Source of the DNA: Pseudevernia furfuracea
Lineage: Eukaryota > Ascomycota > Lecanoromycetes > Lecanorales > Parmeliaceae
DNA: 64,000 nucleotides
Assembly: GCA_022315425.1 (NCBI GenBank)
Contig: JAIUPT010000042.1
Location: 1,674,001-1,738,000 of the forward strand
Reading direction: 5' to 3'
Part shown: positions 10,164-22,886 of the stretch, in pieces
Position numbering within the stretch: the first letter of the stretch is position 1
How the letters are laid out: each line of letters opens with the position of its first letter
Program-made: the position numbers and the translations under genes
Notes under the pieces: model-generated
What the model saw: only the letters and a program-made list of their open reading frames with translations
Databases searched by the model: none
Told to the model about the DNA's origin: nothing

Positions 10164-10407
10164 ATCGACAAATCTTTACTCAGAGCGCGTATACGTCTGT
10201 TAAGAGTCAAAACAACAAGGATTTCTTATTAAGATAGATCTTTTGACATTATAAGTTCTCTAAAGAAGAGAGCTAAGACCCAGTCATCGACAAATCTTCA
10301 CTCAGAGCGCGTATACGCCTGTTGAGGATCAAAACAACAAGAATTTCTTATTGAGATAGATCTTTCGACCTCATAAGTTCTCTGAAGAAGAGAACTAAGA
10401 CTCAGTC
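10164..10407 (+). repeat. 122-bp tandem duplication in Copia leader/gag
   Basis: Two adjacent units (10164-10285 and 10286-10407), each starting ATCGACAAATCTT and containing CAGAGCGCGTATACG. They differ mainly by transitions. The minus-strand copy has a single unit (about 5490-5640), so the duplication is specific to this copy. Confidence 0.85.
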
Positions 10408-13400
10408 ATCGAATTCTTTTCATCGTTATTCGACTTTATTCTATCGCCGAATATGACTTTATCTCACGACGGTAGTCATCGAAGCGACTATTCTAAATTC
10501 GAGTTCTTATCGAAGACTTAGTATAAGAAGAACGTTATTCTTCTTCGAAGATCTACACGTCTTCAGCAATTATCTTTGATATAGTCTCAGCGAAAATTAG
10601 ATTAATTTAAATCTTTCTTATCTCTAAGTATCTTTTATCTCAATAACATCGCTCGTATTTATCAAAGATTCAAGCATAAGCACTTTTTATTTCTCGTATA
10701 AGAACTCGAAGATTAGTAACAAAAGTTGTCAGATATCGATAAGATTCTCGAGAACTCTAACGAAGATTAGAGCATCTATTTTACTTTCACTGCTTTCGCG
10801 GACGTTAGTAGTGTCGACTTTTAATTCGAAGTTAACGAAGACACTCTCAGTGTCTTAAGTGACACTAAGTTATTCGATCTTCGTGTCAAAAGTTCTCTGA
10901 ATCTTACTTCTTCGACTTCGACTTCTTCGACTTCAAGATCTTCGTCCTCTATCGCCTCAGTCACCTCTTAAGCTAAGTCTTTCGTTTGAACATCATCGTC
11001 GTCACTATTCACATCGTATATGTCGTTCTTAGAAATCTCCTCAGTAACCCTCAGCATCTATAATCGACGAAGAATTAAGCGCATAAGGCGTCGTAAGAAA
11101 CATGTCAGCTCTAGTAGTTTCAGCGACTAATTCTCTCGAAGAGAAAAGCGCTTTCCCTCTAAACTTTATTATTATTTTGAAGTTCAATCTGAAATATCGT
11201 CGATAAAAGTAGAATATCAACAATTAATTGATACTTAACAATCTTATTCTCTTTAATACGATTATTATTTATAGAGTCTATATCGCTATCTTTTATCGTC
11301 TTAAGAATAACAATCGCGAACTCGTCGAAGTCGAATTCGATAATAAAGACTCTTAGATTATACTCGATGCTCTGATTAAGAATTATTAGTCTAAGAGCAC
11401 AGATCTCTATAGAAAACTAATGCGTCGAATATTCGATCTCACTCTTAAAGAAGAGAGAGTTCGTCAATATAAAAAGAACTTTCGCAAGATTATCTTCGAC
11501 ATTATCAGTCTTCATAAATCCCTCGTTATTTCGAAGTCTCTGCGAATTCTAATTTTCCTTATAAGACTTGACGACTCTTACGACATGTTCGAGTCAAGTT
11601 ATATTTAAAATTATGATCTCTTTAAGAACAAGTTCGTCAAGTTTCAAGAGATTATCGTAATCGTCGTAAACGAAGAAGTTAGAATCTTCTTTAAAGAAGA
11701 ACTAATTATATATGTCGCTCGTAACGATAAAAACAAAGATAAACAAGCTACTTTTAATAATCTCGGCGACTTTAACATTAATCGTAAGATCTATTCTTCG
11801 TGTAAGATAGCTAATCGTAAATTTAGATATTCTTTTATCAAATACTGAATCAAGTTTTTTCATCTCAAGTCTAAGAAATTCATAACGAAAGAGAAAAAGA
11901 AGAAGAAGATAAAGATCTTTAACTTCGAAGATGAATTCTTAAGCAACAAGCGTAAGCGTATCGAAGAGACGTCTTTTAATGCCTCTGCTTCAGAGAAGAA
12001 CGATTATCTTAATGTTAATTATATCTTTCTGAAGGAACTGAACTTCATTATATACTATTCGAATGTCAACTCGAACGACTTCAATATCCTCGATGCGACT
12101 GATGATTAAGTTATCAATCTGATCGTCACGAAAGCTCTCGAACATAGTCTCATGACTGCGAATTTCGTGAATCTTCTTATTCGAGTCGTCGTAGATTCAG
12201 ACTGCTCTCGTTATTCTTTCGCGAATCGTTTAATGTTTATTATCTACGAAAAGATTTATTCTCGATCGATTAAGAACATCGAGAGAAGCGAAGTGCAGTC
12301 TTAAGACTGTGATATTATTAGTCTCGACTGTGTGATTAGAGAAGAGTGTGTGACAGTCACTCTACGAAATGTCTTATATATGCTCGATATGAACGTCAAT
12401 CTTCTCTCGATTAATAAACTTCTAAACTTCGATATCGCTATCTCCTTTCATAAGACAGAGTGTATTCTCATTAAGAACGATCTGAAGCTTATCGATACTC
12501 GCAATCGTGATCTCTTCTTTTTAAATCTCTGACAGAGTCGAAATAATACTTTGACCGTCTACAGTGTGCTCTCGAATTTCATTCATTAATTCTAACATGC
12601 TCGCATAAGTCATTTGAGTCAAAATAATCTAAACAAGCTTTCAAATATGATCGTTGAGATGAACTTCATTAAGAATATTGCGAAGAAGTATATCTATAAA
12701 TACTATGTTATAAAACGTCAGAAGACTGTTTCTTATAATAGTTTCATAGAGTTAAAAACGCAGTCTAACGAATTTGTTTATAGTAATCTCGTAGAGTCTC
12801 TATTCTTTATTAAATTTAATAACTATAGATACTTTATAATATTTAAGAATAATTTCATCTTTTACTCTGAAGTGTACTGTATTCGTTATAAGAGTGAAAC
12901 GTTTATTATGTTCTTACGTTTTAAAGTCTTTCTAGAGTCACGAAATTATAAGATCTATCGTATTCGCCTCGACAATAAGAGAGAGTATATGTTTAAGATC
13001 TTCTTGAATTATCTTCTTTAGTGCGAAATTAGATAGGAGCTCACTGTATCTGAGAATTTCGAAATGAACGAGGCGATCGAACGTTTTAAGCAGATATTGT
13101 TATATAAGATGTATCTTATACTGCTAAGTTTTCAGCTCAACAAGTCTTTCTGATCTGAAATCGTGATCATCATTAATTATTTGATGTTGCGGTCCCTCAA
13201 CGTTCGAATCATTATAACGTTATTTGAGACTTTTTATTATCGAAAGCCCATTTTATTTCATCTGCGAACGATTGATTTCATCGTCTATATATTGAAGCGT
13301 ATTCAAAAGAAACTCGTAAATAAAAGCGAAAAGTGTGTTCTTCTGGAATATGAAGAGAAGTTCATTTTTCGCCTATATAATCTTATCAAAAAGAAGATTA

Positions 13401-15530
13401 TTCGAATTAATGATATTTACTTCGTTGAGAAGCGTTTCTTGATTGTGAATTTCGAAGAAAAGACGAACGCTTATAAGCTCTCGGTCAAGCGATAACGTCT
13501 TCATATATTAATATTCGCTATAGAGGAGATACTTGATGAATAGCGTATTACTAACATTTTAAAAGACATTGCTCTTATTATAAAGTTCTCAACGACTGCA
13601 TCTGCATCTACAATAAATAGATCAAGATCAAATTTCTCATAATCAGCTGAAAAGCAGACGTCTATATCAAAGCCCTCGTTCTCCGCACGAGTCGTATTAT
13701 CGATCGCGTTCGCGCGGGTCTCTCGATTAATTGCTGCATTATCAGCTATCGAAAGAATAACTCGTTCTCTCACTGTCGTCGAAATGATTCGCGAAGACTT
13801 CGAGCTAAGTGCGATTCAAAGGGTACTTCTTGATTATCTCGACACTACGATTTCGAATCTGCGAGATCTATTATCTAACCCTCTCTCGAGAATATTCGTG
13901 ACCTTTGCGTTACTAACGAATCATGTTAATAAGTCGAATATTTTCGAGTCGACGATCTATCAACAGGTTATTTTTAATCAACTCTCTCGTATGCACTGGG
14001 AGCTCGTCATGTAAGACGAATATAAATCTCCTATAAATAACAATACTTGATATCTAATTTAGGCGTCTTCAGATACTTATATTCTAAGAGGTCGCTGAAT
14101 CTATATCGTGAAGCGAGGTCTCGCTGAGGAAGTCACTCGCTATAAGACTCGTTGAGTGATTCGAGAATTCGAATAGCAGAAGGGTCGTGACTATCATAAC
14201 ACGTTCGTCTTAGTGATCAAGCTTATGAGTTATAAGGCGATCTTTGCTCTAATAGCGACTCTAAACTAAAACGTGAAATAAATAAACGTCAAAATCGTCT
14301 TTTTCTACGATAACGTTTAAGAGACGATTTATGTACGACAGTTCGATGATTTCAGTAAGAACGATATCAAAGTTTGTAAGCTGAATAAGACTCTCTATGA
14401 ACTTAAGCAATCTCTTAGAATTTGATATTAATACTTCTCGAAGTATATAAAGAAACTCGAATTAATATTTATCGAATCGAACGAGAGTGTCTTTATGAAC
14501 GTTAAGAAGAGTATTATTATAGCTCTCTATGTGAATAATATATTGATTATCGACCTCAGCAAAATCGATATTCAGCGCATCAAAAAGACTCTTAATGACA
14601 AGTTTTACATGTTCGACTTGAGATCTTACGTCTATTATTTAGACATAATCGTTAAAAGAAATCGTATCGTCGATATTCTTCGTCTAAAACAAGCAGTCTA
14701 TGTCACTCGTTTCTTAAAGTATTTCAATTATTAAAGTCTTAATCTAGTCTTTACGTCTCTGAAAACCAATCGTAAACTATAATCTACGAAAGAGAACTAT
14801 GTTATCTCGAGAAAGCTGTGTGAGAACTATTAATCTATCGTGAAATCCCTTATATATATTATGTTAAGAACTCGTTCTGATATCGCCTATGCTGTCTCTC
14901 TTATTAGTCGCTATTCAGCTAACTCGACCCAGACACACTAAAATGTAATAATTCGAATCTTTCGATATCTTAGAGACACGATGCATTACGAACTAGTGTA
15001 CAAAGGATTTCTTTAAGCCCTCATCGAGTATATCGATTTCGATTGAGCTAATGACTCGATTCGAAGGTCTATCTTCGACTATCTATTCAACGTCGATAGC
15101 GGCGTTATCAGCTGATTATTAAAGCGTCAAGTCATCGTCGCGTTATTCACTTGCGAAGTCGAGTATATCGATCAAACGTTGATTATCAAAGAAGTTATTT
15201 GACTGAAAACTCTTCTCAATCAACTTCTGTGATCTCGAAACTCTAATTCGAAGATTATTATAATCTTCGACGACAATTAGAGCGCAATTGCCCTCGTCAA
15301 GAACGCTTAGTTTCATGCTCGTATCAAGCACATTAATATCGCACATTATTTCGTGCGTGAAAAAGTCAATAACGATATCGTGAACATGCAATTCGTACTC
15401 ACGAATAAACAAATAGTCGACGATTTCATTAAAGCTCTCTGTCTCGACAAATTCGTTGTCTTTCGCGATGTTCTTGAGATGAAATTAGTCTCAGAACATT
15501 CCCTCAGCGTCAAAGACTAACCCTTAACGC
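10400..15530 (+). pseudogene. Degenerate Copia gag-pol
   Basis: A single long frame with many stops can be followed. Gag lies around 10,640-11,600, a decayed zinc knuckle near 11,760-11,830, protease and pre-integrase around 12,000-12,530, integrase 12,614-13,495, RT about 14,100-14,735, and RNase H to about 15,520. The RT active site YVDD reads YVNN (14528-14539), with both aspartates changed to asparagine by G-to-A change. Open pieces such as 12614-13021, 13163-13495 and 14495-14734 are fragments of this pseudogene, not genes. Confidence 0.85.
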
Positions 15531-15772
15531 TCTTGCTTTTAATCTGAAGTCGTTAGTTTCAGAGAAGTAACGCTATTCACCTTGTCTGTGAACGTCAGAT
15601 CTTTAGTTTTCTTTCACTGCTTCTTGTTCCATTCTTTCATATATTTATCGACCTCGTTTTGATAGAAATTGAGTGTGCACTAGGTCTATTTCAAAGAAAA
15701 CTTTTAAAAAACCGCCTTTTTTCGAAAAATGGAAGTTTTGTATAAAGAATCAGAACGAATTTTTACATGTCT

Positions 15773-15871
15773 TCGAATTTGATATAGTCGTTTTCAGAAC
15801 TTGATTCGAATTTGATATAGTCGTTTTCAGAACTTGATTCGAATTTGACATAGTCGTTTTCAGAACTTGGT
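15773..15871 (+). repeat. 33-bp unit repeated three times before the Copia 3' LTR
   Basis: Three head-to-tail copies of a unit beginning TCGAATTTGATATAGTCG. Copy 1 of the element has only one unit at about 3248-3280. Confidence 0.85.
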
Positions 15872-15970
15872 TTCTTCACTTTTGTGAACCGGACTTCGCG
15901 TTAACCCGATTGGGGTTTTTTGCGTCGCGAAGTGCGAAAATCGTATTTTCGCATTTTTGAATATGCGAGC

Positions 15971-15979
15971 GAAGGGGAG
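15971..15979 (+). other. Copia polypurine tract (complete copy)
   Basis: GAAGGGGAG directly before the 3' LTR, identical to the tract in copy 1. Confidence 0.75.
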
Positions 15980-16101
15980 TGTCAAAATTCGAGTCACGTG
16001 ACATGGTCACGTGATGCGCTAAGGCGCATCCTCATAGTCGCTCTTTACTCTCGTAGCATTCCATAGTTAACAACTAAGTGTCCTATCACCTATTCTTGAC
16101 A
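15980..16101 (+). repeat. 3' LTR of the complete Copia (122 bp)
   Basis: TGTCAAAATTCG...TTCTTGACA; the counterpart of 9572-9693. Confidence 0.92.
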
Positions 16102-16925
16102 TCTTTATCTTACGAATCGAAAATTAAAGAAAAAGATAACTCTATAACTTAAAATTACTACGTGAACGAGCTTCTTTTAAATTATATTTAATAAGTTTAT
16201 AAATTACGTATATATGTATCGAGATAAAGTAAAGATTAAGATATTTTAATAAGGAATAAAAATTTTAGTTATAATAAGAAATTTAAATTAATAAGTCGAG
16301 TTAATTAACTGCGTAACGAGAATTAAACTACTTTAAGATCTTATAATATTTAATTTAGTTATACGATCTTAATTTTAAAGAAGATGTTTAAAATATATTA
16401 AAGACTCGTATATATCGTCGATAAAGACGAAATAAGACGAAGTTAATTAAGATGATTATAAAGAAATTCGAGAGAATAGATATAAAGAAAATTCGATCTC
16501 ACATTAGGAAAATATCTTGACGATATCGAATGCCAGTAAAAATAGGTGATAAACGTATCAAGTCGACATTATGATGATATGTGATAGTGGAATATGTATT
16601 CTAGTCTCTCAAGTCTACAGTGGCCGGGTAAACCTCGATATTTAGACTTCTGACACCCCCTGGTGCGTAGAATCTAATCGAATATGAAGAGATGTTAATG
16701 TATCGAAATGAGGTGTACGAGTATTAATTCTCTTATTATAACTACCATCTCGCTTCTGTAAGCTAAAGCGATCTATTACAATCTTGCTTTATGAATTTAC
16801 GGCTCTCACATCTATCGCATCCAATTACGACATCTTTTCCTTCTGCATGACTTCTATAGGCATGAAACTGGCTGACAACGCCAACGCTAGCTTGACTTCG
16901 AAAAGATGAAGCATCTCGAGCGTCC
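16102..16925. other. AT-rich relic, then gene-proximal spacer
   Basis: From 16102 to about 16550 the DNA is extremely AT-rich and looks like another RIP-decayed repeat, perhaps the rest of the Gypsy host, but no motif is readable. Composition turns to normal between about 16,550 and 16,650. The last 300 bp are the 3' flank of the AP-3 delta gene. Confidence 0.5.
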
Positions 16926-19900
16926 TCAAAAGCTTTCAATTACTGCCTCATCGTCATGCTTTGCGGCTGCAGATTTCCTCTTCTTTCTCTTCTTCTTCGG
17001 TATCAGGATAGCTTCTGCATCTTGAGAGCCTCGAACTGGGTCGCCGTCAGCTTCCGCGTGAAGATTACCGTCCTGAGCCTCGTTGTCTCCGGCTAGCTGC
17101 TTCACCTTCTTTTTCTTCTTCTTCTTGACCAAGGTACCCTCTGCCGGAGTCCCGTCTGTCGCTTGGATACGCTCAGAGGCACGCTGCATTTCTAGACGTA
17201 GACGCTCTACTTTAGCGAGCGCTTTGGCCATTTCTGCGTCTTGCGCCTCCGATCTCTCGAGGTCGAGCTGCTCAGCGGCACTCTCGAAAGGGTCAAATGA
17301 CAAGCTACCTAGCCCGCTTGAATCAACTTGAAGTAAAGACTTTTTGGTTTTGTCACGCGCCTGTTGAAGTGGACCGCTATCGTGCATCGTACCCACAGAA
17401 GCTGTTTCGGAATGAGCCACTCCTGGATCTTCGTGTTCGATGTTCTCATCTTTAGCAATGTCAAAGTTCTTGGGCCGCTTGCGCTTTTGTCTTCGAGTAT
17501 CCATATCAAAGCCATTAGCTGTTAGAATCTTATCTCCAAGATCTAAGTTCATGATTGGAATGGAATCAACGTCAACGTCCTCCCCGTTTGCGCTCCTTAA
17601 AATGTCATGGAACGGAGTCGAATTGCCAGAAGACACATCGTCGTTTCCTATGTAGAAAGGATCGTCCTTATTTCTCTCCCGCCGTTGGTTGCGTTTCCGC
17701 ATAAGTACGTCTGTGTTTTGGGTGCTGTCCGCCGTTTGCTGATATGATGATGGTTCGGGCCCAAGAAATGGTATAGTATCGAAAGCCGGGCCGATGGCAA
17801 CCCTTGGGATCGGGCGTTTATTGTAAAATGATTCAAATTCCGTGACCTCGGATTCAGCCAAGGGACCCTGGTCTACAAGCTGTAGAAGCCGTGGAAGGTT
17901 CTTATTGATAGGAGCTCCGAGATCTAGATCATCGGGCAAGGGCACCTTTCGCTGGGCAGTCGGAGCTACTGGGTTCAGTTCGAAGCCAGTGAAAAGCTGT
18001 GGGATGGCTCGCGTAAGGAGTAAAGGCCCACGATCATTTTCTAAGCCGTGGCTTGTGATAGCTTGGGAAGCCACCCTCATTAACTCCAGAAGCTCCACAG
18101 ATCTTTCTTGAACTTCAAGACTTGGGTGCATTGCCAAGGGTTCAAGAAAGTGAATGATTCGGGCCACTAGCAAAGACATCATTGTTTTGTGCTCAGAGCT
18201 CCAATCGAGCAATCTTTGCCCCACGATAGAGGTGAGCACCTTGGGAATGGCTTGAAGGTAAGCGCAAATGACCACAGGCGAAAGAGATTGGACCTTGGGA
18301 TGTATAAGAGAATCCAAGCAACGGTACGATGAGATCGAACCGTCAACGTATTCGCCGACAATCCAAGCCACGAATGTGAGTATGCCCTCGCCGCCAGCGC
18401 CTTTGAGAGCAATGAAACCTTCGCTCCCAGACACACTCAAGAGAGAGTTCGCAGCTTTGACAGCCTCTGATCTCACCGTGCTCACCCTCACAGCAACATT
18501 ACGTAGCTCCCAGCCGATTGCACTGGATGCGTCGGCCTCCTGTGATGTAGATGGATTTCTCAGAGTGCGCCCGCTGCTTTTGTATAGCTCAGGCGTAAAT
18601 CGACCGGTGGTAGGCACCAGCCTCACCAGTTGTATCAATACATCAATATACCATTCAAAGTCGGTGATGTTTGAATATGTGTCCCTGGAGCACATATCAA
18701 GTATCCGATGTATAATGGTGATTTTGTACTCGGCTGGCAATGCAGTAGTCTCATCCTGGCGTTCTGCCGTACGTTGCAGAACTTCTTCTGGATCCTCTCC
18801 GTCCGAGTCTGCCGCAGGTTCAACACCAACGGCGTGACTTCTGCCGTCGTCAACACTTCTAGTGGCAATAGGTGCGTTACGAAGCTGCTGCATCAGGCGT
18901 TCAACGACAGCTACCATATTGTCAATGTTGACCATACTAGCACCAAGGTCAAGAGCTTGTAACCGTATTGAAACGTCAGGATCGTCAATGCAACCCAGGA
19001 TCACGTCCTGTTGCATGGATATTAAATGCGGATGTGACGCTACAATTTTGTTGAATGCGAGAAGTGCTACATATTTGACTGCGGTCTTGTCAGTTTTATC
19101 TTGAGTACGACTGCCGGTCAACGCACGGTTGGGGTCTCCTTCGACGACTATCATGCCTCGAAGTTTCCCGACGCACAAAGAAGCAATCTCCTCCCCTTCT
19201 CTAGCCCCATCCGTACCTTCCAAGATACCTCCCTGTATCACGCCATTGATGCACTCGTAGAGGAGTGACATGGCCGGCGTTGTCCGAATGAGATTGGTCA
19301 GAGGAGGCAATAATTTTCTAACCAGGCGGGGTTCCAATGGTGTCAGAGTTGCAAACTAGAAGCGGTCAGAATAGAATATGACACACAAAGTTGACGTACG
19401 CACAAGTTTAATTATTTTGATGGCCATCCAATTGTTGCCCCCATCGACCAGTAAATCAAAGAGCCTGGGGGCCAAGGCAAGGAAGTCTCTTGGTCTTCTC
19501 CAGCCCAGTTCGCAGACAACATTCACTACTGCAGCTGTGACGCTCGAGTCTTCATCCTCATCCATAAGAAGATCCTTTATTTTCGGCCAAGCTGACCGCA
19601 AGGTATCAGGGTATACCAATGCAAGCCTGTACAGAGCAGCGACCGTCTTCTTCCGTATGTTCGGATTCGAGTGTGACAATCTTGGCAAGAGGTCTGATAG
19701 AAGAGAAAGCGCCAGGGAAGATGTAATGATGTGAGGTAAAGTCACCAACGGCAAGGACATTGTGGGCGCAAGGGAGGAAGAAACATCCTGTGGCCTAGGT
19801 GAGGTCTATGCAGATACTAATAGGCATGCTTCATACCTTCTTCAGTAGGTTCGTAGCAAGCATCAAGACTTCTGTGTCCGGACGAAAGCTTTGGACTGCT

Positions 19901-20203
19901 GCAAGGTACCCAACCCTTTTTTGGAGATATTTTGGGCAAGACATGACTTCCAGCACATGGAACGATGCCCAAGACATGTCGTGGCCGAACATTTCGAGAT
20001 ATATGAGCTTCAGAAGCGCAGTAGCTTTCAGATCCATATCTGCTCCCCGTATTTCCGAGCGACATTCTCGAAGGCTATGCTGTATGTACTCCCTTTCGTT
20101 GCCTTTGTGATTCCGTAGCCCCCTGATTAGATCGTAGAGAGACTTTTCAAACCTGCAAGTCCGTTCAATATATGCGATAAGTCAAAGAGGCAGTACCCTA
20201 CAT
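16926..20203 (-). CDS. APL5: AP-3 adaptor complex subunit delta
   Basis: Large delta adaptin of the AP-3 coat, which sorts cargo from Golgi/endosomes to the vacuole. Exons on the minus strand are 20203-20202, 20152-19837, 19787-19404 and 19355-16926, giving about 1,043 residues. The N-terminus FEKSLYDLIRGLRNHKGNE is the family signature. The adaptin helical-repeat trunk follows (to about residue 570), including NWMAIKIIKLFATLTPLEPR restored by splicing at 19404/19355 and SAMSLLYEC-like TPAMSLLYECINGV. The C-terminal third is charged, with lysine clusters (near 17,110 and 17,000). The start codon is split: AT in exon 1, G in exon 2, across the intron 20153-20201. Three introns of 48-49 nt all restore the frame. 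It is the first gene beside the transposon block. Confidence 0.93.
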
Positions 20204-20649
20204 TGTGACTGTAGTGAAACTTCAAAGCCACGGAGTCAAGTATGCCAGATAGACAGTGTTTCTGCACGTCTGCACGCAGGGCCCATTTCAAGAGCCCTTG
20301 CCTTTGTCTTCGGCTTCAAATCTGATGGACATCCGACCATACAATGACGAGGGGCTCGGCTCCGAGACTTTCTAACTCTATACTTGCGGCATGCGCTTGT
20401 CCGCAACATACCTCTGACAAGGCTGCTCAGTGCAACGAGTGCTACCATTCGTAGCAGCGACGTAGAACTAGTGGGTTACGTGACGCAGGGTAGCATTTCG
20501 AGCGAGGTACTCGTTGAACGAGATTCAAGCTAACCTCGGTCCACCTGCTTCACGAGGTTGGGCAACCCACCAAAGTTTTGCTACTAACATCTGTCCGACA
20601 TTCCCATCAAACTTCAAAAAAGCTCTGCTCAAGCAAGGTTTGTGTCCAG
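20204..20649. promoter_or_regulatory. Divergent promoter, AP-3 delta and EMC2
   Basis: A 446-bp spacer between the two start codons, so it should hold both promoters. No clear TATA box or known operator was seen. Confidence 0.5.
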
Positions 20650-21793
20650 ATGTCGCTCAGCTCTCTTCTCCGACAATCTAATCCAGAAGCTTTGAACCTA
20701 TCTCAGCAGACGGCTCAGTACCTTCAAAAACACGCATCTACGGGAACATCGACTATTCCTATCCCGTTCTTGTCATATCCAGAATCTACAGACATATGGC
20801 TCATGCACGAAAAGCTGTTTCTGTCCTGTTTGCGCACAGGAGACGACAAGGCTGCCTTCAGTTGTCTTGAAAAGCTCATCAGTCGCTTTGGAGCTACCAA
20901 CGAGCGGGTTATGGGACTACGTGGACTATATCAAGAAGCAGTAGCGAAGGACGATGCGGCATTGGAGAGAGTTCTGCAGGAATATGATGAAGTCCTCGCT
21001 GATGATACTGTCAATCCTGTCGGTGTCGTTGAACACTATACCCCCCACAGTTATACTGATTCGTACTTTTCGTAGCCAATAGCAAAACGTCGGATCGCAC
21101 TTCTTCGAAGTTTGTCAAGGACCACTGAGGCAATTGATGCTCTGACAGAACTACTAGAGTCATCCCCAACCGACATCGAAGCATGGACCGAACTCTCCGA
21201 CCTTTACTTATCACAAAACCTGTTTCCTCAAGCGATCTTTTGCCTCGAGGAAGTCATGCTAGTGGCGCCTAATGCTTGGAACGTAAGATAACCTCCTTCA
21301 TTCTGTGGTGAACTGGGCGTTGATCGGACTCGTGCCAGATACATGCTCATTTAGGTGAGGTATTGTACATTTCCGCAATGAACGGCAACGAGAACTCGGA
21401 ACGCAGAATCCTCGCTGAAGCAACGCGACGCTTTTGTAGGAGTGTTGAGCTCTGTGATGATTACCTTCGAGGATACTATGGGCTAAAATTGGTATGATTC
21501 GGACCCTGTGTTAGTAGTGGTAGTAGTAGTAGCGTGCGACTAACGCGCATCTTCAGACGTCAGACCGATTGCTTTCCATCATCCCGGACGACATAAGGTC
21601 GACAGGGCAGGTGGCGACCGTGGATAACGGCGAGCTTCCGATGCTTTCGACTGCTGTCCTAAGAAGATTGAATGAGCAAGCCACCTTCAAACTCGCTGAG
21701 ATCACTCGGGCGAGTAACAGTAGCTGCGATGTTGCCGAGATAATCGCTGCCAAAGATTTGTTGGACAGAAGCACGCAAAGGAGGCAGCGATGA
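20650..21793 (+). CDS. EMC2: ER membrane protein complex subunit 2 (TPR protein)
   Basis: Tetratricopeptide protein of the ER membrane complex, which inserts tail-anchored and multi-pass proteins. In fission yeast the homologue is oca3. Exons 20650-21018, 21076-21282, 21339-21491 and 21557-21793 give 321 residues, the usual length. TPR helices are visible: NERVMGLRGLYQEA, then RRIALLRSLSRTTEAIDAL, AWTELSDLYLSQNLFPQAIF and CLEEVMLVAPNAW; the last is the family's most typical stretch. The start at 20650 (MSLSSLLRQSNPEAL) fits the family better than an upstream ATG at 20578. Intron 1 has a weak GTCGGT donor but the join restores NPPIAKRR. The third intron carries a short TAG/TAGTGG repeat. Confidence 0.9.
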
Positions 21794-22886
21794 TCGCGGG
21801 TATGATTTGACGAGGCTTTACAGGACTGAGTGCAGACCTCAACACATATCTGCATGGGGTTGAAGAATCGATGTCAAACAGCATTCTAGATCCGAGCGCG
21901 GTAAGCTTCAGTTGTTACTACGACAGGACAGGGTCGAGCGACTCAAAGATGGGTTGGGTTGTCGAGCTTGAGGATGAAATTGAGAGGCCTGCCACTAGCG
22001 ACACCTTCACCCAGCAGGAATAGAAGTTTTGGTCTTGTGAAGAAAACCTACGCGTGTGGAATTTTGCAGGGCCGACATATATGTATGACCCATAGGCGTA
22101 TTGCTGTGATACGAGAGGAAGCCGGACCTGCGCCGGACTAGTTGAATGTGCTACTCAATGCGCCACAAGAAGCTCCAAGACCGAGTTACAGTTTAGACAT
22201 GGATCGTGTCGTCAAGTCCCGGGCATATTGTCCATCCTCGTAGCTATTGGTATGGATTGTGCAAAAAGGTCTAAGCATCGACCTGGGAGGTGTACTTTTA
22301 GACTTGTTGCTGTCTATGCTTCAGTTGAACGAAGAAGAAGCGACACGGCGTTGTTGAGTTCGCTCGGGTAAGTAGTGATAGAGTGTACTCGGAAGAATGG
22401 ATAAAGCCTCATAGGTCATACAAATTACGGAAGTATCTAGATGAACCTGCAGGAGATTGGCCCAACCAATTGGACGTGCATCAATTCCCACATCCAAATT
22501 TCCATTTCAAGACCTTTACTGTCACATCCATCCTCTTATTCCCTTGTTCCTTTTTCACATGAAGGTTCTGATTCCTTATACACACTACTGATTTCGTCGT
22601 CAAGGCTACACAGAATATCTGCTTTGCGCTGCCAAGCCGAACCAAGACTTTTGCGCTGCCGCGAGGCCTTACTTGTATTGACCCACATTCTTCGATCCAA
22701 AGGCATTCGTCTTCCTTACTCTCTGCTTTGTATTTCCCCCATATTGGCTTCTCAGCATCATTGCCTTGGTTTCCAAGAGGTTCATCGCTGCTTGAAACAA
22801 TCAAACTTCCTCTTCCCAATTCTAGAGGCAGTCTATGCTCTTCCTCTTCATCAAGAGGATTCGAGCTAGAAAATCCTATAGTCTAT
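21794..22886. other. 1.1-kb spacer before the ubiquitin-like-domain gene
   Basis: No convincing gene. The open frame at 22441-22869 lacks family features and is probably the 5' leader of the next gene. The part before 22,440 is 3' flank of EMC2 and promoter. Confidence 0.5.

Larger units (their letters stand above)
9572..16101 (+). mobile_element. Complete but RIP-decayed Ty1/Copia element
   Basis: The only full-length copy in the window: 122-bp LTRs at both ends, an initiator-tRNA primer-binding site, leader, gag, protease, integrase, RT and RNase H in Copia order, and a polypurine tract. The two LTRs differ at five of 122 positions and all five are C/T or G/A transitions. Coding regions hold many stops. 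A five-base target duplication is not seen directly at the ends: TTGAC precedes and TCTTT follows. TCTTTAT occurs at 9561-9567 and 16102-16108, so four extra bases may separate the left duplication from the LTR. Confidence 0.92.

Noticed and set aside
1..16101. TGA codons in the transposon frames suggested reading of TGA as tryptophan
   Set aside because: TAA and TAG stops occur in the same frames, catalytic residues are also lost, and neighbouring genes use normal stops. Transition-type decay explains all of it.
22441..22869. 142-residue open frame upstream of the ubiquitin-like-domain gene
   Set aside because: No domain, Ser/Leu/His-rich chance composition, and it overlaps the likely 5' leader.
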